A DNA stretch of 64,000 bases from Pseudocitrobacter faecalis. GTDB lineage: Bacteria > Pseudomonadota > Gammaproteobacteria > Enterobacterales > Enterobacteriaceae. Location: contig QNRL01000003.1 of assembly GCA_003315335.1 (NCBI GenBank), forward strand, positions 240,753 to 304,752, in the 5' to 3' direction. Of the stretch, positions 56,568-64,000 are shown one piece after another. Each line of letters opens with the position of its first letter. Position 1 is the stretch's first letter. Under the pieces are notes generated by a model. That model saw nothing but the letters and a program-made list of their open reading frames with translations, did no database searches and was not told where the DNA came from. Position numbers and translations under genes: made by a program.

Positions 56568-57334
56568 TAGCAAGGCGTATCAATCACCTTTGGCGGTTAC
56601 TGATGACCGTAGTGTGCTTCGCGCTATTTGGTCTGGGCGGCCTGCTGCTGTCGCTGTGCTGGTTTAATCTGTTGCTGTTGGTCATACGCGATGACGACAA
56701 GCGCCGGCGCCTGGCGCGCCGCAGTATTTCGGCGAGCTTCCGCGTTTTTTTGGGGTTCGCCAGCGTGACGGGCGTCCTGCGTTACCGTATACAGGGCGCT
56801 GATATTTTACAGCAGGCACGCGGTTGCCTGGTGGTGGCGAATCATCCGACGCTGATTGATTATGTCCTGCTGGCCTCGGTGATGCCGGAAACCGACTGTC
56901 TGGTAAAGAGCGCGCTGTTGAAGAACCCGTTTGTCAGCGGTGTGATCCGCGCGGCAGATTACCTGGTCAACAGCGAAGCGGAACGTCTGCTGACAGAAAG
57001 CCAGGCCCGTTTACAGCGTGGCGACACGCTGATGATTTTCCCGGAAGGGACGCGTACGCGCCACGGCGAAACCATGACTATCCAACGCGGCGCCGCCAAT
57101 ATTGCGGTGCGCTGCGAACGCGATTTACGCCTGGTGAGCATTCGCTGTAGCGAGCATCTGCTGGATAAGCAGCGCCCGTGGTATCACGTCCCGGAGACGA
57201 CGCCGCTGTTTGAGGTTATCGTTCGGGAGCGAATCTGTGTCGACGACTTTATTACCGCGAATAAGCAAGAACCGGCGCTGGCCGCGCGCGCGCTAAACCG
57301 GCATCTATTACAGAAATTACAATCAATTGGTTAA
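56564..57334 (+). CDS. apeD: 1-acyl-glycerol-3-phosphate acyltransferase-like protein ApeD
   Basis: A 256-residue membrane-bound acyltransferase of the PlsC family. A hydrophobic N-terminus (residues 12-40) precedes the catalytic NHPTLID (His94 to Asp99) and FPEGTRTRHGE. In APE clusters it is thought to move the polyene chain onto a lipid-type acceptor. Start ATGA overlaps apeC. Confidence 0.85.
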   Translation: MIARRINHLWRLLMTVVCFALFGLGGLLLSLCWFNLLLLVIRDDDKRRRLARRSISASFRVFLGFASVTGVLRYRIQGADILQQARGCLVVANHPTLIDYVLLASVMPETDCLVKSALLKNPFVSGVIRAADYLVNSEAERLLTESQARLQRGDTLMIFPEGTRTRHGETMTIQRGAANIAVRCERDLRLVSIRCSEHLLDKQRPWYHVPETTPLFEVIVRERICVDDFITANKQEPALAARALNRHLLQKLQSIG

Positions 57335-57358
57335 AACATCATTGTGCAGGAATTAACG

Positions 57359-57616
57359 ATGCAAGAGCTCTATTCTGAGATTAAACATCTCATCATTAAC
57401 ACATTGAATCTGGACGAACTGAGCGTGGACGACATCGACACCGATGCGGCCCTGTTCGGTGACGGTTTAGGTCTGGATTCTATTGATGCGCTGGAGCTGG
57501 GGCTGGCGGTAAAAAACCAGTATGGCATTGTGCTTTCTGCTGAAAATGAAGCGATGCGTCAGCATTTCTATTCGGTGGCGACGCTCGCTGCCTTTATTCA
57601 ATCCCAACGCGCCTGA
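57359..57616 (+). CDS. apeE: Acyl carrier protein ApeE
   Basis: An 85-residue acyl carrier protein. The phosphopantetheine serine is Ser41 in GLGLDSIDALEL. I chose the ATG at 57359, 7 bp after GCAGGA; a GTG at 57344 would add five residues. Two ACPs in a row are typical of APE clusters, one for the starter and one for elongation. Confidence 0.9.
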   Translation: MQELYSEIKHLIINTLNLDELSVDDIDTDAALFGDGLGLDSIDALELGLAVKNQYGIVLSAENEAMRQHFYSVATLAAFIQSQRA

Positions 57617-57628
57617 GGAGATGCCATC

Positions 57629-57880
57629 ATGACCGACCAAACTGCTGTCTATCAGGAAGTCACTTCCCTTCTGGTAAAACTGTTCGAAGTCGACCCGACG
57701 GCAATCACCCCCGAGGCGCGTCTGTATGAAGATCTTGAACTCGATAGCATTGATGCAGTGGATATGATCGTCCAGTTGCAGAAGAAGACCGGTAAAAAAA
57801 TTAAACCGGAAGAGTTCAAAGCCGTGCGCACCGTGCAGGATGTGGTTGACGCCGTCGAACGCCTGCTGCGGGAAGCCTGA
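57629..57880 (+). CDS. apeF: Acyl carrier protein ApeF
   Basis: An 83-residue acyl carrier protein with Ser40 in ELDSIDAVDMI as the phosphopantetheine site. The ATG follows GAGGAG at 57616. The basic helix III region (KKTGKKIKPEEFK) differs strongly from apeE, so the two ACPs are not recent duplicates and probably serve different partners. Confidence 0.9.
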   Translation: MTDQTAVYQEVTSLLVKLFEVDPTAITPEARLYEDLELDSIDAVDMIVQLQKKTGKKIKPEEFKAVRTVQDVVDAVERLLREA

Positions 57881-57886
57881 TTTTTC

Positions 57887-58456
57887 GTGCGTTTGCCGCT
57901 CCTCAAGATCATCACCGCGAGTGTGCTGCTGGCCTGGCCATTTTTAGTCTGGTTTGGTCTGGCACATAACGGTCTGCAATGGCTCCTGCCCATGCTGGCG
58001 GTCGTTCTGCTGTTGCGTCTGCGTCAGGCGCAGGACAACGCCGGGCCGATGCGCCGGGTGATGCAAAGCGTCGCGCTAGCCGGGCTGGCGCTCTGTCTTG
58101 CCAGCGCATTGCTGGGAACGCATCAGTTGTTGCTCTACTGGCCTGTGGCGGTCAATGGCATCATGCTCGCCCTGTTTGGCAGTTCGCTGTTCAGCGCAAT
58201 GCCGCTGGTTGAACGGCTGGCGCGCCTGCAATATCCGCAACTCTCCGCGCAGGGTGTGCGCTACACGCTACGCGTCACGCAAATCTGGTGCGGCTTTTTT
58301 ATTCTTAACGGCACCGTGGCCCTGATCACCGCGCGGCTCGGCGATATGGCCCTATGGAGCGCGTGGAACGGGATGATCGCCTACCTGCTGATGGGCGCGC
58401 TGATGGCCGGTGAATGGCTGGTGCGCCGCCGGGTAATGAAGCGAGAAACCGCATGA
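57887..58456 (+). CDS. apeG: Integral membrane protein ApeG (COG4648 type)
   Basis: A 189-residue protein with about five or six hydrophobic segments and no soluble domain. It occurs in APE clusters between the ACPs and the ligase; its role is not established. It begins with GTG at 57887, 6 bp after the apeF stop, and its TGA overlaps the apeH ATG (58453-58456). Confidence 0.82.
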   Translation: MRLPLLKIITASVLLAWPFLVWFGLAHNGLQWLLPMLAVVLLLRLRQAQDNAGPMRRVMQSVALAGLALCLASALLGTHQLLLYWPVAVNGIMLALFGSSLFSAMPLVERLARLQYPQLSAQGVRYTLRVTQIWCGFFILNGTVALITARLGDMALWSAWNGMIAYLLMGALMAGEWLVRRRVMKRETA

Positions 58457-59811
58457 ACGCCCCGCGCCCGTTATCCCGCTGGCTGAGTGCCGAACGCCCC
58501 GATAGCACGCCTGTCGCCTGGTCAGGCGAGCGCCTCTGGACACTGGGCCAGTTGCGCAACGACGTGGCCGCCCACTGTGCGTGGCTGCAAACGCAGAAGG
58601 GCCAGCGCTGGGCGCTGTGTCTGGAAGAGGGCTATCGGTTTTTGGTCGCCCTGCTGGCGACGCTGCATGCCGGAAAAACGCCGGTGCTGCCGGGTCACGC
58701 TCGCCCTTCGCTGCTTGAAGAACAACGTTCGCTGTTCGACGGCATCTTAAGCGAGGGTTCTCTGAACTGGGATGGCCCTTTACGCATCATCAATACCCCT
58801 ATCCGTGAAGATGCTCAACCGCTTCCCGCGATACCCGATGACGCCGGGCTGGAACTGTTTACCTCCGGCTCCACCGGGCAACCCAAACGCATTCATAAAA
58901 GCCTGGCGGCGCTGGATGCGGAATCCGCCCTGTTGGCCGCGCGCTTTGCCGGTCGGCTGGCCGATTGCCGGGTGGTCTCTTCCGTCTCGCCACAGCATCT
59001 TTACGGCCTGACGTTCCGCATTTTTCTGCCGATGTCATTGGGCCTGCCGCTGCATACCGACACCCTTGCCTGGCCTGAACAGCTGGCCGCACTCCCGCCA
59101 CCGCAGCGTTATCTGTTTATCAGCAGCCCGGCGTTTCTGAAGCATCTGGATGCGCGACTGACAGCCCCGGACGTCGCCATGGTGATCACCGCTGGCGGCA
59201 TGCTGCACTGGCAGGATGCGCAACACGCGTTTCGCTGGCTGAATGTCTGGCCCGATGAAATCTATGGCAGTAGCGAAACGGGCGTACTCGCATGGCGGCA
59301 GCGCAATGCGGAGGAGATCGCCTGGCAGCCCTTCCCCGGCGTGACGTTCAAAGCAGAAAACGACGACTGGCGCGTGACGTCGCCGCTGATAACCGAGCCT
59401 GCCGGGCTACTGCTGGAAGACACACTGCGCTTTAATGCGGATAACCGCTTTCATCTGCTGGGGCGGCGCGGGCGCGTGGTCAAAATCGCCGAAAAACGGG
59501 TTTCGCTGGCGGAAGTCGAACAGCGCGTATTAGCGCTGGAGGGCGTGCGTGATGCCGCCGCCATACTGATTACGCGCGGCACGCGTCAAAGCGTGGGGGT
59601 GCTGCTGGTGCTGGATGATGAAACGCGTCAGGCGTGGCGTGGCGCAAGCCGCAAACAGGCGCAGGCGTGGCGTCAGGCGCTACGCCCGTGGCTGGAACCC
59701 GTCGCACTTCCCCGCTTTTGGCGCGTGGTGGATGTTATTCCAGTGAATACAATGAATAAGCGCATTGATGCGCAATTACAGGAGTGCTTTCATGACCATG
59801 ATGCCGGATGA
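58453..59811 (+). CDS. apeH: AMP-dependent acyl-ACP/CoA ligase ApeH
   Basis: A 452-residue adenylating enzyme. The ATP-binding loop TSGSTGQPK is at 137-145, YGSSETG is the A5 motif, and the C-terminal catalytic lysine is Lys436 (NTMNKRID). In APE biosynthesis it activates 4-hydroxybenzoate-type aryl acids and loads an ACP as starter. The ATG at 58453 overlaps apeG by four bases and is preferred to an earlier in-frame start at 58414 inside apeG. Confidence 0.87.
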   Translation: MNAPRPLSRWLSAERPDSTPVAWSGERLWTLGQLRNDVAAHCAWLQTQKGQRWALCLEEGYRFLVALLATLHAGKTPVLPGHARPSLLEEQRSLFDGILSEGSLNWDGPLRIINTPIREDAQPLPAIPDDAGLELFTSGSTGQPKRIHKSLAALDAESALLAARFAGRLADCRVVSSVSPQHLYGLTFRIFLPMSLGLPLHTDTLAWPEQLAALPPPQRYLFISSPAFLKHLDARLTAPDVAMVITAGGMLHWQDAQHAFRWLNVWPDEIYGSSETGVLAWRQRNAEEIAWQPFPGVTFKAENDDWRVTSPLITEPAGLLLEDTLRFNADNRFHLLGRRGRVVKIAEKRVSLAEVEQRVLALEGVRDAAAILITRGTRQSVGVLLVLDDETRQAWRGASRKQAQAWRQALRPWLEPVALPRFWRVVDVIPVNTMNKRIDAQLQECFHDHDAG

Positions 59812-60151
59812 AATTTCCTGCCAGCACACGGGCGCGGGCGAGGCGGAGATTGTCCTGCATCTGCCCGCCACACTGTTCTGGTTTCAAGGCCACTTTGCCG
59901 TCCAGCCGCTGCTGCCGGGCGTGGCACAACTGGATTGGGTCATGCACTATGCCAGCCGTTTACTGACCCCTGACTATCGCTTTCACAGCATTCAAAACGT
60001 TAAATTCCAGGCTCCGCTACTGCCGGAAAACCGTATCACCTTAACGCTGGCCTGGCTGGAGGCGCGAGAGATGCTCACCTTCCGCTACCAGCGCCACGAT
60101 GGCGACGCGCGCCACACCACCAGCAGCGGGAAAATCCGTTTATGCCGTTAA
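59792..60151 (+). CDS. apeI: 3-hydroxyacyl-ACP dehydratase-like ApeI
   Basis: A 119-residue hotdog-fold dehydratase. QGHFAVQPLLPGVAQ (His34) is the FabA/FabZ-type catalytic segment. It removes water after each ketoreduction to build the conjugated double bonds. The ATG at 59792 follows CAGGAG by 7 bp; the gene overlaps apeH by 20 bp and apeJ by 10 bp. Confidence 0.87.
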   Translation: MTMMPDEISCQHTGAGEAEIVLHLPATLFWFQGHFAVQPLLPGVAQLDWVMHYASRLLTPDYRFHSIQNVKFQAPLLPENRITLTLAWLEAREMLTFRYQRHDGDARHTTSSGKIRLCR

Positions 60152-61818
60152 GCTTCGCGCCCTGCGTGGTGATCCCCTGCTACAACCACGGCGCGATGAT
60201 GGCGCAGGTGCTGGCGCGCCTTGCGCCGTTTGCCCTGCCCATTATCATCGTCGACGATGGCAGCAACGACACGACCCGGCGCGAATTACGCACGCTTGCC
60301 GACAATCACGCCAGCGTTACGCTTATCCGCCAGCCGCACAATGCGGGGAAAGGCGCGGCGGTGATCCGTGGATTGGAAGAGGCGGCGCGTGCGGGTTTCA
60401 GCCATGCGGTTCAGGTCGATGCCGACGGGCAGCACGCGATTGAAGATATCCCGGCGCTGCTCGCGCTTTCGCAGCAACATCCCGAGGCGCTGATTTCGGG
60501 TCAGCCGATTTACGATGACTCCATCCCCCGCTCACGCCTGTATGGCCGCTGGATAACCCACGTCTGGGTGTGGATTGAAACGCTGTCGCTGCAGCTTAAA
60601 GACAGCATGTGCGGCTTTCGCGTTTATCCGATTACGCCAACGCTAGAACTGGCGCAGCGTGTACCGCTCGGCCAGCGAATGGACTTCGACACCGAAGTGA
60701 TGGTGCGCCTCTACTGGCAGGGTCATCGCAGTTATTTTCTGCCGACGCGCGTGACGTACCCGCAGGATGGGCTTTCCCATTTCGATGCGTTGAAAGATAA
60801 CGTTCGCATCTCGTGGATGCACACCCGCCTTTTCTTCGGCATGCTGCCGCGTATTCCGTCGCTGCTGTTTCGCCGTCGCAATGTGCACTGGGCAGAGCAA
60901 AAAGAGGTGAAGGGGTTATGGGGCATGCGTCTGATGCTGCGCATCTGGCAATGGCTGGGGCGTGACGCGTTTTCGCTGCTGTTGAAGCCGGTGGTGGCTG
61001 TGTACTGGCTGATTGCCGCCACGGAACGCCGCGCCTCGCAGCAGTGGCTCGCACGCGTACATCAACAGCAGCCGAACGTGAAACGGCTGAGCAGCTATCG
61101 CCACTTCCTGCGCTTTGGCGAGGCAATGCTCGATAAAGTCGCCAGCTGGCGCGGCGAACTGCGTTTCGGGCACGAAGTAGTGTTTGCCCCGGGCGCGGAA
61201 GTGGCACTGGCGATGCATGAACCACGCGGCAAATTGCTGCTGGCGTCGCATCTTGGCGATGTGGAAGCGTGTCGGGCGCTGGCGCAGCGCGAAGAAGGCC
61301 GGGTGATCAACGCGCTGGTGTTCAGTGAAAACGCCCAGCGATTCAAGCAAATCATGCAGGAAATGGCGCCGCAGGCCGGGCTGAACCTGATGCCGGTCAC
61401 CGACATCGGCCCGGATACCGCCATGCTGCTGAAAGAGAAACTGGATCGCGGCGAATGGGTGGCGATCGTCGGCGATCGCATCGCCGTCAACCGTCAGCGC
61501 GGCGGCGACTGGCGCGTTATCTGGAGCCGCTTTATGGGCCAGCCCGCGCCGTTCCCGCAGGGGCCGTTTATTCTCGCCGCACTGCTGCGCTGCCCGACCT
61601 TACTGATTTTCGCCCTGAAACAGCAGGGCCAATTACACATTCATTGCGAACCGTTCGCCGACCCACTGCTGCTGCCGCGCGCAGAGCGTCAGGCGGCGCT
61701 TCAGCAGGCGGTAGACCGCTATGCGCAGCGGCTGGAGCATTACGCGCTTCTGGCGCCGCTGGACTGGTTCAACTTTTTTGATTTCTGGCGGCTGCCCGAC
61801 GCGGCCCATAAGGAGTAA
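60142..61818 (+). CDS. apeJ: Glycosyltransferase-acyltransferase fusion ApeJ
   Basis: A 558-residue two-domain protein. Residues 1 to about 235 are a GT2 glycosyltransferase (CVVIPCYNHG; VDADGQH at 92-98). A hydrophobic stretch near 276-292 leads to a LpxL/LPLAT-like acyltransferase with LLLASHLGDVEACRAL (His370) and VAIVGDRIAVNR. The combination fits attachment of the polyene to a lipid-linked glycan at the inner membrane. The two-domain form is seen in other APE clusters. Confidence 0.87.
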   Translation: MPLSFAPCVVIPCYNHGAMMAQVLARLAPFALPIIIVDDGSNDTTRRELRTLADNHASVTLIRQPHNAGKGAAVIRGLEEAARAGFSHAVQVDADGQHAIEDIPALLALSQQHPEALISGQPIYDDSIPRSRLYGRWITHVWVWIETLSLQLKDSMCGFRVYPITPTLELAQRVPLGQRMDFDTEVMVRLYWQGHRSYFLPTRVTYPQDGLSHFDALKDNVRISWMHTRLFFGMLPRIPSLLFRRRNVHWAEQKEVKGLWGMRLMLRIWQWLGRDAFSLLLKPVVAVYWLIAATERRASQQWLARVHQQQPNVKRLSSYRHFLRFGEAMLDKVASWRGELRFGHEVVFAPGAEVALAMHEPRGKLLLASHLGDVEACRALAQREEGRVINALVFSENAQRFKQIMQEMAPQAGLNLMPVTDIGPDTAMLLKEKLDRGEWVAIVGDRIAVNRQRGGDWRVIWSRFMGQPAPFPQGPFILAALLRCPTLLIFALKQQGQLHIHCEPFADPLLLPRAERQAALQQAVDRYAQRLEHYALLAPLDWFNFFDFWRLPDAAHKE

Positions 61819-61821
61819 AGG

Positions 61822-62244
61822 GTGCTTAACGATCCCCGCTTTACCACTGAGGTTGAACTCACCATCCCGTTTCATGACGTCGATGCGATGGGCGTGGTGT
61901 GGCACGGCAACTATTTCCGTTATTTCGAAATCGCCCGTGAAGCGCTGCTCAATCAATTCGACTACGGTTATCGCCAGATGAAAGCGTCAGGCTACGTCTG
62001 GCCGGTAGTGGATACGCGCGTCAAATATCGCGATGCCCTGACCTTCGAGCAGCGTATCCGCGTGCGGGCGCATCTGGAAGAGTACGAAAACCGACTGCGC
62101 ATTGCCTACCAGATTTTCGACGCCGAAAGCGGCAAGCGCACCACCACCGGCTACACCATTCAGGTAGCGGTTGAAGAAGCCAGCAAAGAGATGTGCTTCG
62201 TCAGCCCGGCTGTCCTTTTTGAACGCATGGGAGTCGCGCCATGA
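61822..62244 (+). CDS. apeK: Acyl-ACP/CoA thioesterase ApeK
   Basis: A 140-residue hotdog thioesterase of the 4-hydroxybenzoyl-CoA type: HDVDAMGVVWHGNYFRYFE (Asp21 likely catalytic). In APE clusters it is thought to release or edit acyl chains. It begins with GTG at 61822, 3 bp after the apeJ stop, with AGGAG at 61811-61815, and overlaps apeL by four bases. Confidence 0.87.
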   Translation: MLNDPRFTTEVELTIPFHDVDAMGVVWHGNYFRYFEIAREALLNQFDYGYRQMKASGYVWPVVDTRVKYRDALTFEQRIRVRAHLEEYENRLRIAYQIFDAESGKRTTTGYTIQVAVEEASKEMCFVSPAVLFERMGVAP

Positions 62245-62846
62245 AATTCCTGCCGCTTATTTGCCTGTTGATTGCCCCGTGGGTGCACGCCGTGACGCTG
62301 GACACCCTGCAACAGCGCTTTACCGAACAGCCGATTGTGCGCGCCCACTTCGAGCAAACCCGCACCATTAAAGCGATGCCGCAGCCGCTACGTTCTCAGG
62401 GCGAGATGCTGATTGCCCGCGACAACGGCTTACTGTGGGATCAAAAAACCCCGTTCCCGATGCAACTGATGCTTACCGATACCCGCATGGTGCAGCAGGT
62501 GAACGGCCAGCCGCCACAGGTGATCACCGCCGACAATAACCCGCAGATGTTCCAGCTTAATCATCTGCTGCGCGCGTTATTCCAGGCCGATCGCCGCGTG
62601 CTGGAACAAAACTTCCGCATCGTGCTTCAGGACAAAGGCGATAACCGCTGGGCGCTGCGCCTGACGCCCATTACCTCGCCGCTGGATAAGATTTTTGCCT
62701 CTATCGACCTGAGTGGGCAGCAGTTTCTCGAAACGATCCAGTTGAACGATCAACAGGGTGACCGCACCGATATCGCTCTCTCACAACACCGCCTGACGCC
62801 AGCCACTCTGACCCATGACGAACAACAACGTTTTAGCGCCCAATAA
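62241..62846 (+). CDS. apeL: LolA-like periplasmic lipid carrier ApeL
   Basis: A 201-residue protein with signal peptide MKFLPLICLLIAPWVHA and a LolA-type fold (LQQRFTEQPIVRAHFEQTRTI). LolA itself ferries lipoproteins; this relative probably carries the polyene lipid across the periplasm to the outer membrane. It overlaps apeK (ATGA) and apeM by 32 bp. Confidence 0.87.
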   Translation: MKFLPLICLLIAPWVHAVTLDTLQQRFTEQPIVRAHFEQTRTIKAMPQPLRSQGEMLIARDNGLLWDQKTPFPMQLMLTDTRMVQQVNGQPPQVITADNNPQMFQLNHLLRALFQADRRVLEQNFRIVLQDKGDNRWALRLTPITSPLDKIFASIDLSGQQFLETIQLNDQQGDRTDIALSQHRLTPATLTHDEQQRFSAQ

Positions 62847-64000
62847 CGGCCGCCGTCCGGCGCTCATCTGGGCTGTTTTTTGCCTGATTCTGCTGGGCAC
62901 GCTGCTGGCGCTGTTACCCGGCGCGAGGATGAACAGCAGCGTGCTGGCGATGTTGCCGAAACAAGCGCTGGGCGACATTCCGCCCGCGCTGAACGACGGT
63001 TTTATCTCGCGCCTTGATAAGCAAATGATGTGGTTGGTCAGCCCCGGTAAAACGCCCGATCCCCACATCGCGCAGGCGTGGTTTGAGCAACTGAAAAGCA
63101 CCCCGGCGCTGGCGCAGGTGAAGGGCCCGATGGATGCCAAAAGCCAGCAGGATTGGGGCGCGTTTTACTGGCAGCATCGTAACGGCATGGTAGACAGCGC
63201 CACCCGCGCTCGCCTGCAAAACGGCGGCGAGGCGCAGGCACAGTGGGTTCTCTCACAGCTCTACTCCGCCTTTTCCGGCGTCAGCGGTAAAGAAGTGCAA
63301 AACGATCCCTTTATGCTGACGCGCGGTTCCCAACTGGCGTTAATGCAAAGCAGCCAGCGTTTGCGCCTGATGGACGGCTGGCTGGCAACGCAGGATCAAG
63401 ACGGTAACTACTGGTATCTGCTGCACGGTGAGCTGCAAAGCGATGCGTTTGATATGCAGCAAACCCATCACCTGGTGCAGGCATTGGCCACTGCCGAAGC
63501 CCGGCTTAAAACGCGCTTCCCGCAGGCGCAGGTGTTGTCACGCGGCACGGTGCTGTACAGCGATTACGCCAGCCAGCAGGCGAAACGCGATATCTCCACG
63601 CTCGGCGCGGCAACGGTATTCGGCGTGTTACTGCTGATTGTGCTGGTGTTCCGCTCGCTGCGCCCGCTGCTGTTGAGCCTGCTCTCCATCAGCATTGGCG
63701 CGCTGGCAGGCACCACGGTGACCCTGCTGCTGTTTGGCGAACTGCACCTGATGACGCTGGTGATGAGCATGAGCATCATCGGCATCTCTGCCGACTACAC
63801 GCTCTATTATCTGACCGAACGGATGGTGCACGGCGCGGAGAACTCACCGTGGCAAAGTCTCAATAAAGTGCGAAACGCGCTGCTGCTGGCATTGCTGACC
63901 ACGGTTGTCGCCTATCTGATTATGATGCTCGCCCCCTTCCCCGGCATTCGCCAGATGGCAATCTTTGCCGCCGTGGGGCTGACCGCGTCCTGCCTGACGG
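62815..64000 (+). CDS. apeM: RND/MMPL-family exporter ApeM, partial at window end
   Basis: The frame from ATG 62815 stays open to the end of the window (395 codons). A first membrane segment (ALIWAVFCLILLGTLLALLP) is followed by a periplasmic domain of about 200 residues, then several membrane helices (FGVLLLIVLVFRSL, LLSLLSISIGALAGTTVTLL, SIIGISADYTLYYLTE). This is the layout of MMPL exporters, which have about twice this length. It probably exports the finished polyene lipid. Remaining ape genes (expected apeN to apeR, including the ketosynthases and ketoreductase) would lie beyond the window. Confidence 0.87.
   Translation, partial: MTNNNVLAPNNGRRPALIWAVFCLILLGTLLALLPGARMNSSVLAMLPKQALGDIPPALNDGFISRLDKQMMWLVSPGKTPDPHIAQAWFEQLKSTPALAQVKGPMDAKSQQDWGAFYWQHRNGMVDSATRARLQNGGEAQAQWVLSQLYSAFSGVSGKEVQNDPFMLTRGSQLALMQSSQRLRLMDGWLATQDQDGNYWYLLHGELQSDAFDMQQTHHLVQALATAEARLKTRFPQAQVLSRGTVLYSDYASQQAKRDISTLGAATVFGVLLLIVLVFRSLRPLLLSLLSISIGALAGTTVTLLLFGELHLMTLVMSMSIIGISADYTLYYLTERMVHGAENSPWQSLNKVRNALLLALLTTVVAYLIMMLAPFPGIRQMAIFAAVGLTASCLT

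Overview
The window is a piece of an enterobacterial chromosome (family Enterobacteriaceae). The backbone order tcdA-mltA-three initiator tRNAs-amiC-argA-recD-recB-ptrA-recC-ppdC/ygdB/ppdB/ppdA-thyA-lgt-ptsP-rppH-mutH-ygdQ-ygdR-tas-lplT-aas-omrB-galR-lysA-lysR-ygeA-araE-kduD-kduI-yqeF-yqeG is the one I know from Escherichia coli. Protein lengths are nearly all equal to the E. coli ones, but the DNA is GC-richer and carries extra genes, so an Enterobacter/Lelliottia/Kosakonia-like relative is more likely than E. coli. The genus is an inference.

Region 1 (1-31.8 kb) is conserved housekeeping: cell-wall enzymes (mltA, amiC), initiator tRNA, arginine biosynthesis entry (argA with tandem ARG boxes), the RecBCD recombination complex with protease III, pseudopilins, thymidylate synthase, prolipoprotein diacylglyceryl transferase, nitrogen-PTS enzyme I, RNA pyrophosphohydrolase, MutH, and the lysophospholipid salvage pair aas-lplT with the OmrB small RNA. 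One accessory gene, a secreted alkaline-phosphatase-superfamily protein, is inserted between lgt and ptsP. The 682-bp rppH-mutH gap holds four DnaA-box-like sequences and corresponds to the DnaA-reactivating locus DARS2 of E. coli.

Region 2 (31.8-38.2 kb) holds galR, an AT-rich patch with an unknown membrane protein, a second LacI-type regulator that overlaps lysA tail to tail, then lysA/lysR/ygeA. A 217-bp palindromic repeat array sits in the shared lysA-lysR promoter region.

Region 3 (38.2-51.1 kb) is a pectin-oligomer catabolic locus built around the backbone genes araE and kduD-kduI: kdgF, the TogMNAB oligogalacturonide ABC transporter, two different oligogalacturonate lyases, kduI, kduD and the porin kdgM. 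Palindromes that fit KdgR operators precede kdgF, togM, kduI, the second lyase gene and kdgM, which suggests one regulon. Oligogalacturonides would enter through KdgM, cross the inner membrane by TogMNAB, be cut by Ogl, and be isomerised and reduced by KdgF, KduI and KduD. No pectate lyase or kdgR lies in the window.

Region 4 (51.5-55.6 kb) holds yqeF, a LysR-type regulator divergent from a PACE-family efflux protein, and yqeG.

Region 5 (55.8 kb to the end) is the first part of an aryl polyene (APE) biosynthetic cluster, apeC to apeM, tightly packed and mostly overlapping, cut by the window edge inside apeM. It sits beside yqeG, where E. coli has its ETT2 type III secretion remnant. A GC-rich intergenic palindrome family (arms CCCTCACCC and CCCTCTCCC) occurs at four places; one copy has grown into three 151-bp tandem units that duplicate the 3' end of an ogl gene.
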